Shown here: positions 30,036 through 35,178 of the stretch, piece by piece
Layout of the letters: every line of letters starts with the position of its first letter
Numbering within the stretch: the first letter of the stretch is position 1
Assembly (NCBI GenBank): GCA_905211345.1
Contig: CAJMAO010000010.1
Span: 1 to 35,178 of the forward strand
Direction of reading: 5' to 3'
From: an uncultured Prevotella sp.
GTDB lineage: Bacteria > Bacteroidota > Bacteroidia > Bacteroidales > Bacteroidaceae
Length of the DNA: 35,178 nucleotides
Made by a program: the position numbers and the translations under genes
The notes under the pieces: model-generated
What the model saw: only the letters and a program-made list of their open reading frames with translations
Database searches by the model: none
What the model was told of the DNA's origin: nothing

Positions 30036-30815
30036 TCAGTATGCCGCCGAGCATGGTATGCCCATTGCTATGACCCTGTCGCGTATGGCATCCAGCTGTT
30101 CCGGCGAGGCTTTGCGCAGGTCATGGTCGGGCGTTTCGCGGTCGATGGTGTATATCATCACCTGCCTCGGCGCGATGTATTTTACCGCGTCGAGCCACGT
30201 ACTGACGTATTCCTCTCCCGTGTTGTCAACGTCCTGCCCGTCGATAGTGCCGCGCATGAACATTGTCTGCACTACGGCGTGCCCGTTAAACGAGCGTATC
30301 GTCTCAATAATCTCCTGCACATTGTAAGTGGGGTAGGTGGGTCTGTTCACCTTATTTATATATTCTTGGCTTACGGTGTCCAGCTTAAGGATGTTGTTGT
30401 CAACGCGCTCAAGAGCCTTGTGCACCTCCGGACGCATGGCTTGCGTTGCATTACTGAGTACTGACACCCGGGCTTCGGGGCAGTAACGGTCGCGCAGCCG
30501 CAGGGTGTCGTCTATTATTCCGGCAAACTGCGGGTGGGCGGTAGGCTCGCCGTTGCCTGCGAATGTCAGCACGTCAGGCGTTTGTCCGGCGGTTTTCATC
30601 CTCTCAAGTTTCCTTTCCAATGCCACTGCCACTTCCTCGCGCGATGGCCTTTTCAGCTTCGGGCGGTGGTCGGCATTGAAACCGCACTCGCAGTATATGC
30701 AGTCAAACGTGCACACTTTGCCGTCTCCCGGCATAAGGTTGATGCCCAAAGACAGGCCGAGCCGCCGGCTGTGCACGGGGCCGAATATCGGCGACGGATA
30801 TATTACAGTGCTCAT
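30036..30815 (-). CDS. Radical SAM protein (COG0731-like)
   Basis: A 259-residue cytoplasmic radical SAM enzyme. The iron-sulfur motif is CTFDCIYCEC (Cys-x3-Cys-x2-Cys, about residues 35-42). The SAM-binding FAGNGEPTAHP follows, then the beta-strand block VSVLSNATQ and KLDTVSQEYINKVNRPTYPT. It resembles the stand-alone COG0731 group related to wyosine synthases; it has no extra domain that would tell the substrate. It lies 27 bases downstream of the flavodoxin-like gene on the same strand, so the two form a likely operon, and the reductase may supply electrons (inference). Confidence 0.82.
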   Translation of the reverse strand: MSTVIYPSPIFGPVHSRRLGLSLGINLMPGDGKVCTFDCIYCECGFNADHRPKLKRPSREEVAVALERKLERMKTAGQTPDVLTFAGNGEPTAHPQFAGIIDDTLRLRDRYCPEARVSVLSNATQAMRPEVHKALERVDNNILKLDTVSQEYINKVNRPTYPTYNVQEIIETIRSFNGHAVVQTMFMRGTIDGQDVDNTGEEYVSTWLDAVKYIAPRQVMIYTIDRETPDHDLRKASPEQLDAIRDRVIAMGIPCSAAY

Positions 30816-30842
30816 ACGTGTTGTTTTTTATTTGTCGTATGG

Positions 30843-31457
30843 TTATCTTATGACGTTTGTCCTGATAGTTTTTTCCCGTTCGGGCATGGGCTGGCGGCCT
30901 TCATGTATGCTCTTTAGCATCCACGCCATGTTGTCGGCCAGGGTGCGCATCGTCTGCAGCCCCTCGGCGTCTTGCGCCCCTTCGCCGGGCTTTTGGCCGT
31001 ACACGATGTTCCAGTATTGCGACGTAACGACAGGCATGTTGCTCATCATGTAATACATGTTCAGGCGGTTGAAGGCGGCCGTTGCGCCGCCCCTGCGGCA
31101 TACTACGACCGCTGCCGCCGGCTTGCCCTGCAGCAGCGGCAAGGCCGAATAGAACATGCGGTCCATCAATGCGCACAGCGAGCCGTTAGGCCCGCCGTAA
31201 TATACGGGCGAGCCTACTATCAGGCCGTCGGCCGTGCGCAGGCTTTCCGTAATGTCGTTGAGCAGTTTGTCGTTAAACGCACAGTGCCCCAGCTCGCCGC
31301 ACTTGCCGCAGGCTATGCAGCCCTGCACGGCCTTTGCGCCTATCCATACGGTTTCAGTGTCTATGCCGTCGGCTTCGAGCCGTTTTGCCGTTTCGGCCAA
31401 GGCTATGCTCGTATTGCCGTTTTTACGCGGACTTCCGTTTATCAGTAGTACTTTCAT
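30843..31457 (-). CDS. Flavodoxin-like NAD(P)H:FMN reductase / iron-sulfur flavoprotein
   Basis: A 204-residue FMN-binding protein. INGSPRKNGNTSIALAE (residues ~6-22) is the phosphate-binding loop of FMN reductases. GCIACGKCGELGHC (about 46-59) has a Cys-x2-Cys-x2-Cys spacing seen in iron-sulfur flavoproteins, so a metal cluster or redox Cys site is possible. GSPVYYGGPNGSLCALMDRM is the second flavin contact. No signal peptide. It is the first gene of a two-gene operon with the radical SAM protein. A -7 box lies about 33 bases upstream of the ATG. Confidence 0.85.
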   Translation of the reverse strand: MKVLLINGSPRKNGNTSIALAETAKRLEADGIDTETVWIGAKAVQGCIACGKCGELGHCAFNDKLLNDITESLRTADGLIVGSPVYYGGPNGSLCALMDRMFYSALPLLQGKPAAAVVVCRRGGATAAFNRLNMYYMMSNMPVVTSQYWNIVYGQKPGEGAQDAEGLQTMRTLADNMAWMLKSIHEGRQPMPEREKTIRTNVIR

Positions 31458-31489
31458 TGTAGGTTATCCATAATGTCGTATAACGTGTG

Positions 31490-31497
31490 CAAAGTTA
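31490..31497 (-). promoter_or_regulatory. -7 box TAACTTTG for the flavodoxin/radical SAM operon
   Basis: TAACTTTG on the minus strand matches TAnnTTTG. No TTTG is seen at the -33 position. Confidence 0.5.
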
Positions 31498-31542
31498 CTG
31501 TTTTTGTTCGGTTAAAACAAGCCCTGCGCCACGTTGTTTTCC

Positions 31543-31650
31543 AAAAGGTGGCCTTTTGCGTTCCAAAAGGCCGTCAATCGCACGCTAAAAGGCCGTCTTT
31601 TGCGACGCAAAAGACGGCCTTTTGTAATGTATTGAACATCAATGTGTTAC
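31543..31650. repeat. Four-unit 22-bp intergenic element, copy H
   Basis: The clearest copy. Units start at 31543, 31565, 31587 and 31609, with cores GGTGGCC, GGCCGTC, GGCCGTC and GACGGCC. Units 3-4 form perfect 18-base arms (31587-31604 and 31606-31623) around a single A. The terminal palindrome follows: GTAATGTATTGA (31624-31635) and TCAATGTGTTAC (31639-31650) around ACA. The fecR stop codon (31647-31649) lies inside its second arm. GTTTTCC precedes unit 1. Confidence 0.9.
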
Positions 31651-32609
31651 GCAACTGTTATTTTATCGCCTGTTATTCGGAATTTTGCCATGCCCATGTC
31701 GTTAAGCGCGCGTACCATTTCCTGTAGCGTTATGGAGCGCGGCATGTTGAAATGTATGCGCACGTCGAGAGCCTTACGCGACGTGAACACCACGCTAACG
31801 TTATACCAAGAGCCTATTTCGGCCATGGCGTCGGCCAGCCGTTCATCGTCGAATATGAACATTCCGCGCGCCCACCCGGAGGCGGCATCGAGGTCGGCCG
31901 CCGCTACGCTGAGGCCGTTCCCGCCGCTGACGGTGGCTCTTTGGCCGGGGCTAAGTATGGTTGTATGCCGCCCGTCGCCGTCGTCAACGGCCACTTTTCC
32001 GCTGTAAAGCGTCACCGAACGGCGCGCGCCGGGATATGAACTGATGTCGAACACGGTGCCCAGCACGCGTGTGGTGATGCCTCCGGCCTTGACAATGAAC
32101 GGCCTCCGGGCATCATGGCGCACGTCAAAGCGCGCCTGGCCGCTGAGTTTCACTTGTCTTACAGATTGTTCCCCCATGTTCTTCGGGTATTCAATCGTAG
32201 AGCCTGCGCCGAGCAGTACGTGCGTGCCGTCGGGCAGGTTGACGGCCGTTGTCGTGGCCTTAGGCGTGCTTATGGCCAAGTAGTCCGTTCCCGTCGAGCG
32301 TGTTATGCCGCCCGGCAGCTCCATTGCAGTGAAGGCTTCTATGGCCGTTGCCTCTTTCGTCGGCGCGCCCGAAGGCGCGAAAATGACGAATACCAGCGCT
32401 ATGGCGGCCGCCGCCGACAGCAATCCTGCTGCCCATGCGCGCCGCTTGCGCCGGGTCTCGGCCTCGCGCTTGGCCTCGAACGCAGCCCACGCCTTCCGCA
32501 CTTCGTCCTCCGTGGGCAGGTCGCCCGTGGCTTCGCCGAGGGCGTACAGCAGTCTCGTGTCGTCTTTTCCCAGTGGTGTCTTGTTGTCGAATGTCCTGTT
32601 GTCAGTCAT
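31647..32609 (-). CDS. FecR-family anti-sigma factor
   Basis: A 320-residue inner-membrane regulator that holds its partner ECF sigma factor until a signal comes from the outer-membrane receptor. The cytoplasmic N-terminal part (1-58) includes WAAFEAKREAETRRKRR; one membrane segment lies at about 59-77. The periplasmic FecR domain is at about 110-210 (VNLPDGTHVLLGAGSTIEYP ... LSGQARFDVRHDARRPFIVK ... TRVLGTVFDISSYPG). A C-terminal DUF4974-type secretin/TonB-short-like domain (about 250-320, RITGDKITV at the end) contacts the receptor plug. The start lies 3 bases after the sigma gene stop. The stop overlaps the end of repeat copy H. Confidence 0.93.
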   Translation of the reverse strand: MTDNRTFDNKTPLGKDDTRLLYALGEATGDLPTEDEVRKAWAAFEAKREAETRRKRRAWAAGLLSAAAAIALVFVIFAPSGAPTKEATAIEAFTAMELPGGITRSTGTDYLAISTPKATTTAVNLPDGTHVLLGAGSTIEYPKNMGEQSVRQVKLSGQARFDVRHDARRPFIVKAGGITTRVLGTVFDISSYPGARRSVTLYSGKVAVDDGDGRHTTILSPGQRATVSGGNGLSVAAADLDAASGWARGMFIFDDERLADAMAEIGSWYNVSVVFTSRKALDVRIHFNMPRSITLQEMVRALNDMGMAKFRITGDKITVA

Positions 32610-32612
32610 CTT

Positions 32613-33119
32613 TCAGTCCCTTTCGCTTAAATTTTCGCGCAGAGTGCGCAGTGCTTTGCGTATGTGTTTCTTCACCGTTTCGCGGCTTATGCCGAGCCGT
32701 CGGGCTGCCTCGGCGTGGGTGTTATGCCCGTAATAACACAACCTGATGATGCTCCGCGCAGGCTCGTCCATGCCGTCGGCCACGGCTTCCGCCCGTGCCA
32801 GCAGCCGCTCGTGCTCCGCATAATCGCCGTCATCGTATGAGCTTATCATCGTTGCCAGTTCCGCCGCGCGACTGCGTTCCATGCCCAAGTGCTTCAGCCT
32901 GTTCAGGCAGGCGTTGGCCGTACACCGGTAAAGCCACGCTCCCTGATGCTCAGGGTTGATGCCGTCAAACCTGCGCCAAGCCTGCTCCATCACGTCGGCC
33001 ACGATGTCGCGGCCCTCGTCTTCGTTGCCAGTCATCTGCACGGCCAGCCTTACCAGCCGGGCGTAATGCTTGTTGAACATCCTGTGGAACAGCTCTTTCT
33101 TGGTGCTTTCTGTCTCCAT
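32613..33119 (-). CDS. ECF sigma factor (RpoE/FecI-like)
   Basis: A 168-residue sigma-70 family factor. Region 2 covers about 10-75 (FHRMFNKHYARLVRLAVQMT ... DIVADVMEQAWRRFDG) and region 4 about 112-165 (MDEPARSIIRLCYYGHNTHA ... RLGISRETVKKHIRKALRTL, a helix-turn-helix). The frame is open 17 codons further (to 33170), but that stretch contains the -7 box and is not typical, so I place the start at 33119. It is followed 3 bases later by fecR and preceded by the barrel receptor gene, so it probably controls that receptor. Confidence 0.92.
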   Translation of the reverse strand: METESTKKELFHRMFNKHYARLVRLAVQMTGNEDEGRDIVADVMEQAWRRFDGINPEHQGAWLYRCTANACLNRLKHLGMERSRAAELATMISSYDDGDYAEHERLLARAEAVADGMDEPARSIIRLCYYGHNTHAEAARRLGISRETVKKHIRKALRTLRENLSERD

Positions 33120-33147
33120 TAGTGTCTTTTTAGCTGATTTTGAGCTG

Positions 33148-33155
33148 CAAAAGTA
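33148..33155 (-). promoter_or_regulatory. Possible -7 box TACTTTTG for the sigma/fecR pair
   Basis: TACTTTTG on the minus strand, 28 bases before the sigma ATG and inside the 60-base gap after the receptor gene. If used, the sigma/fecR pair has its own housekeeping promoter. A CAAA further up (33168-33171) is only 12 bases away, too near for a -33 box. Confidence 0.45.
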
Positions 33156-33179
33156 GTCATTATCAGCCAAACTGTAGGG

Positions 33180-35178
33180 TTACAATCTCTGTTTTTCAGC
33201 CTCTCCGGCGCCTTTCCCGCGGTATTTGCTCTTTGTGGCGTTGAACGTGTAGTTGACGCTCAGTTTCACCCTTTGGTTGTCATCGTAGGCGCGGCGGTCG
33301 TAGAAAGTACGGTCGCCGTACACGGTGAAACGGTAGCGGTCGGTGCGGAACAGGTCGCTCACGGAGAGCGCGACCCTGAGCGACTTGTCCTCGAAAAACG
33401 TCTTTTCCACCCGCAGCTTGACCCGTCCCGCCGGCTGTTGTATGGCGTAGCTCTGCACGGCCCGCGTGTTGTAAGATGCTTTCAGGTTGACGAACCATCC
33501 GTTGCTGAACGTCAGGCTGTTGTCTATCGAGAATCCGAACACGGGCCGGTTCTTGAAATACGGAATGCCGAGCGACGTGGCGTCACTGTCATACCAGCTT
33601 ACGTCGGCGCTTACGTGGGGCGTCCATACGCCTATCGTCGGCGACAGGTCGACGGCCATGCCGTACTGGTTGGTGTAAGGTATGCTGGCCATGGTTTGTA
33701 ACATCACGCCCGGACGGGCAGCGTCGTCGTATGGTTTGAAGTAAGATGTGTACATGTTCAGGCAGTAGTCATACCACAGGCTGACGTTCACCCAGCGCCA
33801 TCCGCCGTCTACGGTCACCATGTGGTGCTTCTGCGGAACAAGCAGAGGGTCGCCGTTTTTGTACATGTATTTGTTGCTGTAGTTCACCTTGCTTGACAGC
33901 ATGTCGTACAAAGGGCTGAACTTCATCATGCGGTAAGCCAGCGAGAGGCTCACGTCCTTGTGGCTGTAACTTACCGAGGCAGAGGGTATCAGGTCGTCAT
34001 ACGTAGGGCTTTGCGCCGCCTTGAACACCCCGGCTTCGTAGTATCTGGTGCGCTGGTGCTCGTATCTAGTCCCGGCGCGCAGGCTCAGCCGCCATACATT
34101 CAGGCTGTAGTCGGCGAAGGCCGAGTAGTATTCCTGCCGCAGGTGGTCGTCGGCGTTAGCAGAGAAGCCGCTCTGCACGAAGCGGTCGCGCCTGTCGGTG
34201 AAAGTCTCCTCGGTGCCGAAGGCCAGCGTGCCGCCCAGCAGCGGGGTCGTGACAACGAGCTTGGCGGCATACAGGCTGTTGTCAACATCGTTGTAAGACG
34301 TGGCATCCACCGCGCCGTCGTTGGCCGCCTGCTGCCACGAGCGTGAGTTGCCGCCGTAGTAATCGGCGTTGAAGTCTATGCCCCATTGGCCGAAAGTGGC
34401 GGTGTAGTAGGCGTTGAGCGAGTGGTTCCAGCCGTCCTCCGACTTGTCGGTAGACTCCGTATAGAGGTTGTCATACTCGTCGCCGTCGCGGTAGACGATG
34501 GTTGTTCCCCATGAGCGCGACACGATGTCGCCCATCGACGTGGACGCAACGTAGCGCATACCGAGCGACTGACGCTGGTCGGGTTCGTAGTTGAAGCCGG
34601 CCTCGCCGTTGAATTTCGCGGAGCGCGAGGTGGCCGTCATGCTGCTCGTCATGCGCCAGAGTGACGATGTGGTCATAGTGTAAGTGTTGTCGGACGTGGA
34701 GTATGCCTCGCCCTCCTTGAAGTTTCCTTTTGCGAAGATGTCAAGTCCGCCGGTGCGGTAGTTCAGCGCAAAGCCCTCGCGTCCTTTGCCACGGCGGCCC
34801 TGTTCCCACTCGGCGTTGGCGCTGCCGCTCAGCCCTTGGCCTCGGCGGCGCAGCGTCTTGAGGCGTATCACCGCGCCGACCTCGTCGGAATATCTTGCCC
34901 CCGGGTTCATTATTATCTCCGCCTGCTGTATTTCCGTGGCCTGTATGCGTTGCAGCTCGTCGCCGTCGCGCACCTTGCGTCCGTTGACATAGACTTCCGC
35001 CGCGCCGCGTCCTATCACGTTGTATGAGCCGTCTTCGCCGCTGACGAAGGGCAAGTGGCTTATCATCTCGTCGGCCGAACCCATGTGGGCGAGGGCCGAG
35101 CCGGCAACGTTGGCTATCAGGTTGCCGCCCTTGCGCTCTATCATCGGGCGGTCGTCGGTGACGGTCACGCCCCGCAGC
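33180..35178 (-). CDS. Outer-membrane beta-barrel receptor (TonB-dependent type), 5' end missing
   Basis: 666 codons are visible; the frame continues past the right edge, so the signal peptide and any N-terminal domain are missing. The visible start holds a plug-like domain (about residues 5-115: NLIANVAGSALAHMGSADEM ... YNVIGRGAAEVYVNGRKVRD ... IQQAEIIMNPGARYSDEVGA). The rest is a large barrel of alternating Tyr/Asn/Asp-rich strands, resembling the 'outer membrane beta-barrel' (OMP_b-brl_3-like) family of Bacteroidota. It presumably imports a ligand with TonB energy; the ligand is unknown. It is followed on the same strand by the ECF sigma and FecR genes, making a typical signalling trio in an unusual order. 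Confidence 0.85.
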   Translation of the reverse strand, partial: LRGVTVTDDRPMIERKGGNLIANVAGSALAHMGSADEMISHLPFVSGEDGSYNVIGRGAAEVYVNGRKVRDGDELQRIQATEIQQAEIIMNPGARYSDEVGAVIRLKTLRRRGQGLSGSANAEWEQGRRGKGREGFALNYRTGGLDIFAKGNFKEGEAYSTSDNTYTMTTSSLWRMTSSMTATSRSAKFNGEAGFNYEPDQRQSLGMRYVASTSMGDIVSRSWGTTIVYRDGDEYDNLYTESTDKSEDGWNHSLNAYYTATFGQWGIDFNADYYGGNSRSWQQAANDGAVDATSYNDVDNSLYAAKLVVTTPLLGGTLAFGTEETFTDRRDRFVQSGFSANADDHLRQEYYSAFADYSLNVWRLSLRAGTRYEHQRTRYYEAGVFKAAQSPTYDDLIPSASVSYSHKDVSLSLAYRMMKFSPLYDMLSSKVNYSNKYMYKNGDPLLVPQKHHMVTVDGGWRWVNVSLWYDYCLNMYTSYFKPYDDAARPGVMLQTMASIPYTNQYGMAVDLSPTIGVWTPHVSADVSWYDSDATSLGIPYFKNRPVFGFSIDNSLTFSNGWFVNLKASYNTRAVQSYAIQQPAGRVKLRVEKTFFEDKSLRVALSVSDLFRTDRYRFTVYGDRTFYDRRAYDDNQRVKLSVNYTFNATKSKYRGKGAGEAEKQRL

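Noticed and set aside
33120..33170. N-terminal extension of the sigma factor
   Set aside because: It overlaps the probable -7 box, and the residues do not match the usual start of ECF factors.

Overview
The window looks like a chromosomal segment from a member of the Bacteroidales, most likely a Prevotella-like (Prevotellaceae) bacterium. The reasons are repeated promoters of the Bacteroidota type (a -7 box TAnnTTTG, in a few cases with TTTG or TTG 19-21 nt upstream), a serine palmitoyltransferase of the Bacteroidota sphingolipid type, an outer-membrane barrel/ECF sigma/FecR cluster, many lipoprotein signal peptides, and the run DUF1599 - MauE/DoxX - tpiA - SPOR - folE, which I recall as a Bacteroidales gene order. 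The assignment rests on reading the sequence, not on a database search.

Layout. 1-199: 3' end of an ISL3-type transposase. 446-4898: an exported protein of unknown function, a secreted S41 peptidase (minus) and a secreted alpha/beta hydrolase (plus). 5139-6443: murF (minus). 6744-11575: a minus-strand run with DUF1599, a MauE/DoxX membrane protein fused in frame to triosephosphate isomerase, a SPOR protein, folE and a DUF4840-like lipoprotein. 11788-14012: a small coiled-coil lipoprotein (minus) and cca (plus). 14674-20646: a complete RND tripartite efflux operon, followed by lpxA. 21793-26701: an uncharacterised protein, a divergent FtsZ-like GTPase outside any division cluster, a MATE exporter and an AAA ATPase. 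27398-28585: spt. 28751-28824: tRNA-Pro(UGG). 28891-31457: a phytase-like esterase, a radical SAM protein and a flavodoxin-like reductase. 31647-35178: FecR, ECF sigma factor and an outer-membrane beta-barrel receptor, all minus; the receptor runs off the right edge.

How the genes work together. Most are envelope functions: peptidoglycan (murF, SPOR), lipid A (lpxA), sphingolipids (spt), efflux (RND, MATE), secreted hydrolases, and regulated outer-membrane uptake (barrel/ECF/FecR). Housekeeping genes (cca, tpiA, folE, tRNA-Pro) are interspersed.

The most striking signal is not a gene. Eight intergenic gaps each carry an element built of four abutting 22-bp units (88 bp, period exact in all eight copies). 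Each unit is a small quasi-palindrome around AAAAG-n5-CTTTT whose centre (GCCGT or ACGGC) appears in either orientation. At least five copies end in a shared imperfect palindrome (TGAnnATCA ... GTTAC). I do not know a named family that matches this. A second, unrelated class of intergenic elements is made of inverted arms of short A/T-rich words such as GAATTAAGA or TTTAACTCC. Other points of interest are the TPI fusion, the extra FtsZ-like gene and a 15-bp tandem repeat set against the promoter of the AAA ATPase gene.
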